A stretch of 35,910 nt of DNA from the NCBI GenBank assembly GCA_902782225.1, contig CACZMF010000023.1, forward strand, positions 1 to 35,910, written 5' to 3'. A program made the position numbers and the translations under genes. Each line of letters begins with the position of its first letter. Within the stretch, counting starts at the first letter, position 1. The DNA comes from an uncultured Bacteroidia bacterium (GTDB lineage: Bacteria > Bacteroidota > Bacteroidia > Bacteroidales > UBA932). Under the pieces are notes generated by a model. It saw nothing but the letters and a program-made list of their open reading frames with translations. It was not told the DNA's origin and ran no database searches. This document shows, in pieces, positions 8,077 to 15,916 of the stretch.

Positions 8077-10260
8077 ATGAAACGTTTACTGCCATTTCTG
8101 ATCATCCCTTTTATGCTGCTGGGATGCCGTGCAATCGAAAAGGAACTGGATGACCTCGAGTCCCGCCTGACAATCCTTGAAGGGTCTAAAATATCATCCA
8201 TCGACGAGCAGATATCTTCGATCGAAGGGACCATCAAGGCACTCACCGCTGCACGCGAAGACCTGGAGAGAAAAGACGGCCAGCTGGAGGACCTCATCCA
8301 AAAGCTCAGCGGCCAGATTGACGGAGACGAAGGAATCGCAGCCTCCATTCAAGCCATTCAAAAGGCCAGGGAGGAGCTGAGCAAGAAAGACACGGAGCTT
8401 GAAGATTTGATCAAGAACCTGAGAAGCTTCCTCGAGGAATCACTCTCCAATGAAAAGAACTGGGTCACGGCGACTTTCGCTACATTGGAGCAGTACCAGA
8501 CCTTATCCGACACCGTGGCCAACCTTATCGAGAGCCTCAAGACGACATACTGCACCCTGGAGCAGTTCTCGCAGCTTCAGGAAGAAGTCAGCAAATTAGC
8601 CTCCGGCACTCAGCTTACCGAGCTCGAAGAGTCATTGAAGTCATGGGTGGGTGATGCGCTCTCCGGGTATTACGACATTGCGGCCATGGACGCCAAGCTG
8701 TCCGCTCTCGCCACTACCGAGTCCGTCAACTCTGAAATAGAAAAGATTAAAACCGAACTCGACAAGGCCAAGGAAGAACTCACTGAAGCCTACAAGAAGG
8801 CCATAGCGGACGCCATCTCTGAAAACAACGGCGTTATCGACCAAAAGATCGCCCAGGAAATCGGCGCCGTCCAACAGCGCATTGACGATGAGGTCGACGC
8901 CCTTGAGACGAAAATCGCGGATCTGGAGGCAAGGGTCAAGGCCCTGGAAGACGTGGTTGCGGGACTCAAGGTGAGCGATGCCCTTTTCGGATTTGTCAAC
9001 TACGCACAGGCGGACACCATCACCAAAGGCCTGCCCTATGTGTTCCTCTTCAGAGTGAATCCCTCCGGGGTTCCTTTCACGAAGGATATGGTGGTGCTTG
9101 ACAACATGTCCTCGAAGAAGTTCCTCTACGCCCCCGAGACAAGGGCCAGCTATATAACCGAATCGAAGAACTTTGTGGCCGATTCCCTCGGAAAAAGCAG
9201 AAATGCCGCAAACGAGGAAACTGACGGACAGTATGCGCTCCGCCTTAAGACCACCGAGACACGCAACCTGATCGATGACAATATATTCTCGCTGGTCGGC
9301 GCCTACCTCGACAAGGAAAAGAAGGTCCAGTATGTCAGCTCCACTCCTTTCCAGCTCGTGATGATGCCCAAACCGGACGAAGGCCTGACCAACTGGGGCT
9401 ATGGCCGCGGCAATGTCACCCACGCCCAGATGAAGTCTGTCAAGGTGCCCTCTCAGCAGGGACAGCAGGGACAGCAGGATCCTCAGAGCCAGCAAGGACA
9501 ACAGGGTCAGCAGGGTCAGCAGGGTCAGGACGACAAGTACATCGAAGTGTGGACCGAAACCCTTGGCAGTATCTGCTTCTCCTTCGACCACCGCACATAC
9601 CGTAACGAGAAGGATAATAGCGACACCCGCACCTATTCCTGCAAAAACCTGCGTTCATTCGCTTTCGAGGGCAATTCCAAGAAAGATTCCATCGTCATCA
9701 TGGAGCCTCACAGGGATTCAGGATATGTACGTTTCCTCCCGGATACATCCAAGGTCGAATGGAAAGCCCTGATGGATACCACTAAGCACACCACCATCAA
9801 GGTTTCAGGAAAGATTCACGCATTCGACCGCTATGGCGGCTCTTCCGCCTTCCCTGTGGAAATGACCTGGTACAGCCGCCACACCGACACTCTTGACGTC
9901 AACCTGAAGGTCGCGGATTTCTTCGAGGCAGACGGCCAGAAGCGCAAGGCTGTCAGGGTTGACCTGGCTGAGATGTTCCAGAAGAGAGGGTACGTCTTCT
10001 CCGAAGTCGAGAAACTTGCCAGGAAGCGCGGCGTCAGGAATGCAGCGTCACAGGCAAATGCCGTAGTCCTGTGCTCCTTTGAATCAGGGTCGGAGACCGC
10101 GGTCAACATCAGGACCTATGCGGCCAAAGAGAAATTGCCGGGCACATACAAGGCCCTTGCCGTTCAGTCGCTTACGACTTTCCCGAGCGAAATGTCGACA
10201 CTGCTTGAATGCAATGCAATAGAATGCCCTATAGTTCTTAAGATTGTAATAACCGAGTAG
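8077..10260 (+). CDS. Long coiled-coil surface lipoprotein with Gln/Gly repeat
   Basis: The 727-residue protein (735 if started at 8053) has the signal MKRLLPFLIIPFMLLGC with its lipobox Cys at residue 17. The start at 8077 is chosen because it begins the signal peptide and lies beyond the probable promoter box. After the Cys comes about 290 residues of heptad-rich coiled coil (many L-x-x-L and E/K repeats, such as IEKELDDLESRLTILEG and VDALETKIADLEARVKALE), then a globular beta-rich half. Residues about 460-484 are a Gln-Gln-Gly repeat. The architecture suggests a stalk holding a head domain away from the outer membrane, possibly an adhesin or a scaffold. I recognise no catalytic domain. The gene stops immediately before a hairpin shared with convergent recJ. 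Confidence 0.75.
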   Translation: MKRLLPFLIIPFMLLGCRAIEKELDDLESRLTILEGSKISSIDEQISSIEGTIKALTAAREDLERKDGQLEDLIQKLSGQIDGDEGIAASIQAIQKAREELSKKDTELEDLIKNLRSFLEESLSNEKNWVTATFATLEQYQTLSDTVANLIESLKTTYCTLEQFSQLQEEVSKLASGTQLTELEESLKSWVGDALSGYYDIAAMDAKLSALATTESVNSEIEKIKTELDKAKEELTEAYKKAIADAISENNGVIDQKIAQEIGAVQQRIDDEVDALETKIADLEARVKALEDVVAGLKVSDALFGFVNYAQADTITKGLPYVFLFRVNPSGVPFTKDMVVLDNMSSKKFLYAPETRASYITESKNFVADSLGKSRNAANEETDGQYALRLKTTETRNLIDDNIFSLVGAYLDKEKKVQYVSSTPFQLVMMPKPDEGLTNWGYGRGNVTHAQMKSVKVPSQQGQQGQQDPQSQQGQQGQQGQQGQDDKYIEVWTETLGSICFSFDHRTYRNEKDNSDTRTYSCKNLRSFAFEGNSKKDSIVIMEPHRDSGYVRFLPDTSKVEWKALMDTTKHTTIKVSGKIHAFDRYGGSSAFPVEMTWYSRHTDTLDVNLKVADFFEADGQKRKAVRVDLAEMFQKRGYVFSEVEKLARKRGVRNAASQANAVVLCSFESGSETAVNIRTYAAKEKLPGTYKALAVQSLTTFPSEMSTLLECNAIECPIVLKIVITE
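9454..9528 (+). repeat. 9-base-period repeat encoding QQG units
   Basis: Twenty-five codons are built from CAGCAGGGA and CAGCAGGGT units with an interruption (GATCCTCAGAGC), encoding QQGQQGQQDPQSQQG and further QQG copies. In-frame repeats of this kind can change copy number by slippage without breaking the gene, lengthening or shortening a flexible linker. Confidence 0.8.
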
Positions 10261-10286
10261 GGGAAGGGCTCAAATCAGCTCTTCCC
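10261..10286. terminator. Hairpin between convergent genes
   Basis: GGGAAGGGCT (10261-10270) pairs with AGCTCTTCCC (10277-10286), with one G-U pair and a 6-base loop. It lies directly after the stop of the coiled-coil lipoprotein gene and spans the recJ stop codon on the other strand, so it could serve both transcripts. There is no clear T-run on either side, so its strength is uncertain. Confidence 0.5.
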
Positions 10287-12003
10287 TCTCCCGGAGGTCC
10301 TTGACCCGGAGCTGTATCGTGGAATTGCCGCGGTAGTAGTTCTCGACTATGGAATAGCAGACGTCCAGGGGATTGCCGGACTTGATGTAGTCGTAGTACT
10401 CGGCCATATTGAAGGCAATGGCGGCAATCTGGTGGTAGGGCTGGGACTCCTGGATCAGATCCAGTTTGAGATGCACCCCGCCGGCGCCGACCTTGCGGCC
10501 GTTGCCTGCGTCGTAGACGTTTTCAGTCATGAAAACAGGGTTGCCGTTGCCGGGACCGAAGGGCTGGAACTGCTTGAGTATTCGGAAGAATTTCGGAGTG
10601 ATCTGGGAGAAGTCCAAGCGGGCGTCGATATCCACCACCGGCACCAGCATCTCGGCCGTGATCTTGCCTGCGATGAAACTGTCTATGCGGCGGGCGAACT
10701 CCTCCAGGTTCTCTTCCTTAAGCGTCAGGCCGGCGGCATAGACGTGGCCGCCGAAATTCTCCAGCAGGTCGGCGCAGCTCTCTATCGCTTCATAAAGGTC
10801 GAAGCCGGCGATGCTGCGGGCAGAGCCCGTGATGAAGCCGTTTGACTTGGTCAGCACCACAGTGGGCTTGTAATATGCCTCCACGAGGCGGGAAGCCACG
10901 ATGCCGACTATTCCCTTGCTCCAGCGAGGGTTATAGACCACGGTGGCGTTTTCGCGGGCAAGGCAGCTGCCGCTTTCCACCATCTCCAGGGCCTCTTTTG
11001 TGACCTCGCGGTCGATGTTCTTGCGGTCGTTGTTGTTGGCGTTGATCTTCTCCCCTATGAACATTGCCTGCTCCACGTCTTCGGCGGTCAGGAGTTCCAC
11101 GGCGAGGCGGCCTGACTCCATACGGCCGGCGGCGTTGATGCGGGGACCGATCTTGAAGACTATGTCGTCGATTGTAATGTGGCCGGGCTCCAGGTTGGAG
11201 AGGTTTATCATGGCGAGGAGGCCCTTGTGGGGGTTCTCGTTGAGCTGCTTGAGGCCGAAATGGGAGAGGGTACGGTTCTCCCCGACCATCGTGACGAGGT
11301 CGGACGCAATGCTGACCACCAGCAGGTCCAGCAGGGGCACGAGGCTTTCGAAAGGCACTCCGTAACGCTGGGAGTATGCCTGCACGAGCTTGAATCCCAC
11401 CCCGCAGCCGGACAGGTCGTCGAAGGGATAGTTGCAGTCTTCGCGCTTGGGGTCGAGCACCGCCACCGCGTCGGGAAGGGTGTCTTCGGGAAGGTGGTGG
11501 TCGCAGATTATCATGTCCACGCCCTTGGTGCGGGCATACTCGGCCTTGTCGATGGCCTTGATGCCGCAGTCGAGGGTGATTATGAGCCCGAATCCGCCTT
11601 CGAACGCCCAGTCTATGCCCTTGTAGGACACTCCGTAGCCTTCGTCATAGCGGTCCGGAATATAGAAATCCACGTTGGGGGTGAAACGGCGGATGAAGGA
11701 GAACACGAGGGCGACGGCGGTGGTGCCGTCCACGTCGTAGTCGCCGTACACGAGGATCTTTTCGCCGGAAGTGATGGCGGCGTGGAGGCGCTCCACGGCG
11801 GCATCCATGTCCTTCATCAGGAAGGGGTCGAAAAGGTCGTCGAGCGAAGGACGGAAAAAGCGGCGGGCCTCCTCGAAAGTCTCCACGCCGCGGGCCACGA
11901 GCAACTGGGCAAGCACACGGTCAATTCCCACCTCGGCGGACAGTTTGTCCACCTTGGCCGGATCGGCCGCTTCCTTCACTATCCATTTGCATTCCTTCGT
12001 CAT
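10270..12003 (-). CDS. recJ: Single-stranded-DNA-specific exonuclease RecJ
   Basis: The 577-residue, full-length RecJ is a cytoplasmic 5'-3' single-strand DNA exonuclease in RecF-pathway recombination and repair. DHH-family metal-binding motifs are present: VYGDYDVDG (85-93), LDCG with D145, and CDHH (167-170), then the SASDL-type motif (VVSIASDLVTM). The DHHA1 domain carries the GGH motif (ENFGGHVYAAG). The C-terminal OB-type region contains FQPFGPGNGNP. The ATG at 12003 gives the expected MTKECKWIVKE start. It stands alone on the minus strand between two plus-strand genes. A TATATTTG promoter box lies 6 bases upstream of the ATG. Confidence 0.96.
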   Translation of the reverse strand: MTKECKWIVKEAADPAKVDKLSAEVGIDRVLAQLLVARGVETFEEARRFFRPSLDDLFDPFLMKDMDAAVERLHAAITSGEKILVYGDYDVDGTTAVALVFSFIRRFTPNVDFYIPDRYDEGYGVSYKGIDWAFEGGFGLIITLDCGIKAIDKAEYARTKGVDMIICDHHLPEDTLPDAVAVLDPKREDCNYPFDDLSGCGVGFKLVQAYSQRYGVPFESLVPLLDLLVVSIASDLVTMVGENRTLSHFGLKQLNENPHKGLLAMINLSNLEPGHITIDDIVFKIGPRINAAGRMESGRLAVELLTAEDVEQAMFIGEKINANNNDRKNIDREVTKEALEMVESGSCLARENATVVYNPRWSKGIVGIVASRLVEAYYKPTVVLTKSNGFITGSARSIAGFDLYEAIESCADLLENFGGHVYAAGLTLKEENLEEFARRIDSFIAGKITAEMLVPVVDIDARLDFSQITPKFFRILKQFQPFGPGNGNPVFMTENVYDAGNGRKVGAGGVHLKLDLIQESQPYHQIAAIAFNMAEYYDYIKSGNPLDVCYSIVENYYRGNSTIQLRVKDLREREELI

Positions 12004-12009
12004 AGTTTA

Positions 12010-12017
12010 CAAATATA
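12010..12017 (-). promoter_or_regulatory. -7 box for recJ, nearly leaderless
   Basis: On the minus strand the bases read TATATTTG, a perfect TAnnTTTG match, separated from the recJ ATG by only 6 bases (TAAACT). Transcription would be expected to start at or next to the start codon. No convincing TTTG -33 element is seen. Confidence 0.5.
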
Positions 12018-12171
12018 GCAATTATTTTTTTGCTCTTGGCCTCGCCACAAAAAAAATGAACATGTATTAATCCTTCGGCAGAATAGTCGCAAACAAAGGA
12101 AGAATCGTTGTAGAATTCTCACGAATAAAATGTGTCCTTTGCGTGTCAATCAATAAGAACACGCACACACA

Positions 12172-12324
12172 ATGTACAACGACCTGTCACACTCAAAGTA
12201 TTTCGCACCGCACTGTGATGTGGTATCCGCTCTCACCTATGGTCTTTTTGCGGAATCTAATTCCTTCACCTACGAAGGTAATGCCACTCTCGAGGACTAT
12301 GAAGTCTTTGATCTCTGTGAGTAA
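12172..12324 (+). CDS. 50-residue YxxP small ORF (copy 1)
   Basis: The ORF runs from ATG to TAA and begins MYNDLSHSKYFAPHCDVV. There is no signal peptide. It shares a pattern with two other tiny ORFs in the window: Tyr, two residues, Pro, then a short hydrophobic strand, then L-(F/C)-A-(x)-S about 12-14 residues after the Pro, and an acidic tail. Here the pattern reads KYFAPHCDVVSALTYGLFAE followed by S. It is followed after 14 bases by a second such ORF and then by the fimbrillin-like/beta-helix lipoprotein gene. Its function is unknown. I believe short ORFs of this look recur in Bacteroidales, but cannot verify that here. Confidence 0.55.
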   Translation: MYNDLSHSKYFAPHCDVVSALTYGLFAESNSFTYEGNATLEDYEVFDLCE

Positions 12325-12338
12325 AAATTGCATCTATT

Positions 12339-12482
12339 ATGAATAACCACAAATTGCCAAGCAACTACACAGTACCCGAGGTGAAGATTATCTTCATCTG
12401 CACCGAGCGCCTGTTCGCGGCCTCGACAGCATCAGCAAGTGCCTCCCACGAGGATTATTACTCCATTGACCTGTTCGAATAA
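12339..12482 (+). CDS. 47-residue YxxP small ORF (copy 2)
   Basis: The ORF runs from ATG to TAA, starts MNNHKLPS and continues NYTVPEVKIIFICTERLFAA followed by S. It then has an Ala/Ser stretch and an acidic-aromatic tail ending IDLFE. It aligns without gaps to copy 1 from the Tyr to the Ser of the shared pattern. It ends 12 bases before the ATG of the downstream lipoprotein, so it is very likely cotranscribed and perhaps translationally coupled. It has no signal peptide or lipobox. Its function is unknown. Confidence 0.6.
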   Translation: MNNHKLPSNYTVPEVKIIFICTERLFAASTASASASHEDYYSIDLFE

Positions 12483-12494
12483 AACATTCCAATC

Positions 12495-15233
12495 ATGAGA
12501 AAAACTATATTATTTGCATTGACTGCAATGGCAATCCTTTCGGTTGCCTGCGAAAAAGAGAATTTCGAGGAACAGCCTGTCCCGGCCAACCCCAACGTGG
12601 TCGTATTCACGGCCAACGTCCCCACCAAGACCGCCATCGACTCCAATGACGAGGTAGTCACCTGGACAGCGGGCGACGAGGTCAAATTCGTCTGGGCCGG
12701 CGGCTCGACCACCGCAACCGCGTCTTCTTCCGGCGCCAGCACCACCTTCAGCGTTGAAATCGGCGAAGGTGCTACCGAGCTTTATGCCGTGTATCCCGCG
12801 TCTGCAGGCGGCAGCTACGACAGCGGCAACGTCAACGTCCACTTCAACGGCTCACGGTCCGACGGATCCTTCGCCGCTAACGACATCTGCGTGGCCAAGG
12901 CCGTCAAGACCGGCGACACCTGGAGCACCACACTGGCATTCAAGAATGTAGCATGCCTGCTGAAAGTCGGTGTGACCGCCAGCGACATCACCAAAATACA
13001 AGTTATGGGCGGACGTAATACTGATGAGGCTCAAGCCATATCCGGCTATCTCCCTGTAGGTATAGACGGAAGCGGAGACCCTGTATTTGGCACAGCAACT
13101 GATACGGGCGGAACAGTCAGCGTGACAGTTGACGGCCCCGGCAACTACTATATTCCCGTTTTGCCTGACGTTGCACTTTCCAATGGTTTCCGCATTGGTT
13201 ACTTCAAAGGAGAAGACCAGCTCACTCCGTTCTTCTACGCCGGCTCATTTACCACCGAACGCGGCAAGATAATAAAGCTCACCGACCTTGATTCCAAAGC
13301 CGGCCAGTACTATGTCACACCTTTAGGCGCAGGCACTAAGGCCGGCCAGAGTTGGAGCAATGCTATGTCCGCTGCAAAATTCAAGGAGTTTGTAGAAGAC
13401 CAGGACAACCACTTCCTCCTCAAGGGATCTACCTTCCATTTCTCTGCGGAAGAGTTCTCCTTCGGAGATGACTATGTAAAGCCGAATTATCCTGATCACG
13501 GCCACGTAAATTTCACCATAGAGGGCACCGTAACTCCTACGGACACCACAACTTTCCTTGGAAGGACTGCACTCGAAGGCACTACGGCCGGCGTGCTGTG
13601 GCCTCAGCAAAACTCGTATATCACCATCAAGAACGTCAAGTTCACTGGCACTAACGGCGCCTCCAACGCCTCGGTCATCCGTATCAACAACAGTGCAAAG
13701 GAGGTGAATCTGGACCACTGCTATTTCAGGAACAACAGCACCTCAGGCAATGGTGGGGCGATTTCCCTGTTCAACTCCGCCACTTTGAATATTACTAACT
13801 GCTCGTTTTCCAACGGTACCTGTGCCGGCGGAATTGTACACGTCAACAATGCCAGTGCGGTTGTAAACATCTCTGACAGCGAGGCCAAGGGTTTCACCAA
13901 GAATGCCGTTTATTCTCAGACTTGCGATACTTTCACCTGCACAAGGGTCACGTTCAAAGATAATGATGACGCAGGCGAATACGGTGCCGCAGCCTATATT
14001 TCCGGAGCCGGAACCATCACCTTCGACGACTGTGACTTTATCAGGAATCATTCCTCCGTCCAGGGCGGTGCTATTTGTATCAGCGGAACCGGTGTTACCA
14101 CCACTTTCACGGACTGTGAGTTCATCAACAACTGGTGCGACAAGATGGGCGGAGCTGTGATGATTGAAAAGGGCAACGCCAATACCACCTTCACAGGCGG
14201 TAAGTTCCAGGGAAACCACGCCGATGGTGCAGATAATACAAAAGCCGCCGGAGCAGCTATTTATGCGACAGGCTCCGGCGTAAAGGTCAGCTGTACGGAT
14301 GTTCTGTTTAAAGAGAATTACAATTATATTGGAACAAACACCTATTCCGGCGGTATTCTCCGTATCCAGCAGGAAGGCGGCGAAGGGTACTTCAACGGAT
14401 GCGTGTTCGACGGCAACTGGACAAACCGAGAGAACTCCGCTAACAACCCTTGCGCTGCTATCGTCAATTGCCGCGTAGGTGACGTCAAGTATTATTTCAA
14501 CGCCTGCGAATTCAAGGAAAACACTTCCGGAGTAAGCAACGATGCAGGCAGATATGGCGGCTTGAGGGGAACGGTCTTCGCCACTTTGGCCGGCAGTACA
14601 TTTGCCTTCAACAACTGTTCCTTCCATGACAATTATGGTGGTCGTAACTCCGATGACATTTCATGGATTGGCATGGATAACACAAGCAGCACGCTCATCC
14701 TCGCAAATACAACCATCGTCGGCGACAATTATCGTGCTCCTGAAACAGGAGCCGGAAGGAAGAACAACTGGGGTGTCATCAAGTTCCAGAACACCGGCAA
14801 TTACTATTTCCTCAACACCATCCTTTGCTCGCTCGACCCGGTCGGTAACAGTTTCTGGGTTAACGGAGACATAATGGTCGACGGAGCTACAAAAATATCA
14901 GCCGGAGGGCCGAAACTCCCTGTTTATTGCTGGTACAGCAAGATTTCCAAGGAAGGAGACAACAGGACGAACTGGACGGAAGACACCGGCTCCGGTCACG
15001 ACTATTATGCAACCTCTGCGAGCTTTGGCGGCTGGAGTGCTCCTTACATCTGGAACGGCACTCTCTCCGGCACCAACAGCAATATGCTCGCTGCCACCGC
15101 CGATGTCAACGCTCAGATCCAGAGCGCCGACGCCGACTTCTACAGTTGGCTCAACAGCATCGGAGCACTTGGCAAAGATATCAACGGCAACAACCGCGGC
15201 GCCACCTCCTGGCCCGGTTGCTACCAGAACTAA
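12495..15233 (+). CDS. Fimbrillin-like / right-handed beta-helix surface lipoprotein
   Basis: The 912-residue lipoprotein has the signal MRKTILFALTAMAILSVAC (Cys19). Residues about 35-265 form a fimbrillin-like module with the hallmark TKTAID...VVTWTAGDEVKFVW. From about 274 (VTPLGAGTKAGQSWSNA) to about 880 the protein is a parallel beta-helix of repeating N-x-S-F-x-x-N and GGAI units, such as ITNCSFSNGTCAGGIVHV, FDDCDFIRNHSSVQGGAI and FTDCEFINNWCDKMGGAV. These resemble the repeats of chlamydial polymorphic outer-membrane proteins and pectate-lyase-like adhesins. No lyase active site is apparent, so surface binding or adhesion is more likely than catalysis. Two tiny ORFs precede it and an intrinsic terminator follows. 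Confidence 0.88.
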   Translation: MRKTILFALTAMAILSVACEKENFEEQPVPANPNVVVFTANVPTKTAIDSNDEVVTWTAGDEVKFVWAGGSTTATASSSGASTTFSVEIGEGATELYAVYPASAGGSYDSGNVNVHFNGSRSDGSFAANDICVAKAVKTGDTWSTTLAFKNVACLLKVGVTASDITKIQVMGGRNTDEAQAISGYLPVGIDGSGDPVFGTATDTGGTVSVTVDGPGNYYIPVLPDVALSNGFRIGYFKGEDQLTPFFYAGSFTTERGKIIKLTDLDSKAGQYYVTPLGAGTKAGQSWSNAMSAAKFKEFVEDQDNHFLLKGSTFHFSAEEFSFGDDYVKPNYPDHGHVNFTIEGTVTPTDTTTFLGRTALEGTTAGVLWPQQNSYITIKNVKFTGTNGASNASVIRINNSAKEVNLDHCYFRNNSTSGNGGAISLFNSATLNITNCSFSNGTCAGGIVHVNNASAVVNISDSEAKGFTKNAVYSQTCDTFTCTRVTFKDNDDAGEYGAAAYISGAGTITFDDCDFIRNHSSVQGGAICISGTGVTTTFTDCEFINNWCDKMGGAVMIEKGNANTTFTGGKFQGNHADGADNTKAAGAAIYATGSGVKVSCTDVLFKENYNYIGTNTYSGGILRIQQEGGEGYFNGCVFDGNWTNRENSANNPCAAIVNCRVGDVKYYFNACEFKENTSGVSNDAGRYGGLRGTVFATLAGSTFAFNNCSFHDNYGGRNSDDISWIGMDNTSSTLILANTTIVGDNYRAPETGAGRKNNWGVIKFQNTGNYYFLNTILCSLDPVGNSFWVNGDIMVDGATKISAGGPKLPVYCWYSKISKEGDNRTNWTEDTGSGHDYYATSASFGGWSAPYIWNGTLSGTNSNMLAATADVNAQIQSADADFYSWLNSIGALGKDINGNNRGATSWPGCYQN

Positions 15234-15256
15234 TCCGACAGCCAATACCCTTACAC

Positions 15257-15300
15257 AGCGGTCCGAGCTCCAGCCCGGACCGCTTTATTTTACTTTTTGT
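15257..15300 (+). terminator. Intrinsic terminator after the beta-helix gene
   Basis: A perfect 9-bp stem, AGCGGTCCG (15257-15265) with CGGACCGCT (15276-15284) and a 10-base loop, is followed by the T-rich run TTATTTTACTTTTTG. It ends the unit containing the small ORFs and the beta-helix lipoprotein and isolates it from the HTH/NTase cassette. Confidence 0.85.
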
Positions 15301-15331
15301 TTTCTTCCATTTATTCTTCAAAAAAAAGTAT

Positions 15332-15339
15332 TAACTTTG
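15332..15339 (+). promoter_or_regulatory. -7 box of the HTH/NTase cassette
   Basis: TAACTTTG matches TAnnTTTG exactly, 37 bases before the ATG at 15377 and one base before a perfect inverted repeat. The predicted transcription start falls inside that repeat. The -33 region (TTATTCTTC) is a poor match to TTTG. Confidence 0.6.
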
Positions 15340-15340
15340 C

Positions 15341-15366
15341 GATTCACGATACATAAATCGTGAATC
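15341..15366. promoter_or_regulatory. Perfect inverted repeat, probable operator
   Basis: GATTCACGAT (15341-15350) and ATCGTGAATC (15357-15366) are exact reverse complements around the 6-base spacer ACATAA. The repeat starts one base after the -7 box and ends 10 bases before the ATG of a gene encoding an HTH protein. That is the usual position of an autorepressor operator in toxin-antitoxin-like units. It could also fold as an RNA hairpin over the start region. Confidence 0.7.
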
Positions 15367-15376
15367 ACTAGTATAT

Positions 15377-15916
15377 ATGATTGAAAAACAAGTAGTAATA
15401 AGGCCCCTGGATATCGTCATCCTGCTTAAAAAAATCACCCCGGCCGGAGATACGATGAATGGCAAACAATTGGCGGAATCGCTGGAAATCAGCGCTTCAG
15501 AGGTTTCAATTGCGTTGGAGCGGGCCCGCATAGCCCAGCTGATAGATGCGAGCAAGTCACGCATTAATGTTTTAGCCTTAAAGGATTTTATCACATATGG
15601 TATCCGATATTGCTTTCCCGTGCAGCCTGGGAGTATTGTTCGCGGTTTTCCTACTGCATCATCAGCAAGCCCAATCAGCAATAGCATCGCTTCAAACGGA
15701 GAACAATATGTGTGGAAAGATGCTTCAGGCTCGGAAAGGGGGCAATCAATTCTGCCGTTGTATGCAAAAGCAGTTCAGGCAGCAAAGAAAGATTCTGATT
15801 TCTACGCACTGTTAGCCATTGTTGATTCTTTTAGGATAGGCAAAACCCGGGAGCGACAGATTGCAATGGAAGAACTGGATAAGTATTTGAATCGGTATGT
15901 CGCAACTAAGCAATAA
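15377..15916 (+). CDS. HTH-domain protein of a two-gene cassette (probable antitoxin/regulator)
   Basis: The 179-residue protein has an N-terminal helix-turn-helix of winged type (about 28-56, MNGKQLAESLEISASEVSIALERARIAQLI). This is followed by a conserved-looking segment FITYGIRYCFPVQPGSIVRGFPTA and a helical C-terminus (about 130-175) with ALLAIVDSFRIGKTRERQIAMEEL. I recall homologues with the same layout (HTH, then GxRYxFP and RGxPTA, then LxxVDxxRxGxxRER) in varied bacteria, next to a nucleotidyltransferase-like gene, but cannot confirm this here. The gene overlaps the NTase gene by 20 bases, so the two are translationally linked. It probably binds the inverted repeat at 15341-15366 and represses its own operon. 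The cassette is visibly richer in A+T than its neighbours, suggesting acquisition by transfer. Confidence 0.72.
   Translation: MIEKQVVIRPLDIVILLKKITPAGDTMNGKQLAESLEISASEVSIALERARIAQLIDASKSRINVLALKDFITYGIRYCFPVQPGSIVRGFPTASSASPISNSIASNGEQYVWKDASGSERGQSILPLYAKAVQAAKKDSDFYALLAIVDSFRIGKTRERQIAMEELDKYLNRYVATKQ

Noticed and set aside
12004-12171. Gap between recJ and the first small ORF examined for further genes and RNA elements.
   Set aside because: Apart from the recJ promoter box only very short frames and an 8-bp AGAATTCT palindrome are visible; nothing can be supported.
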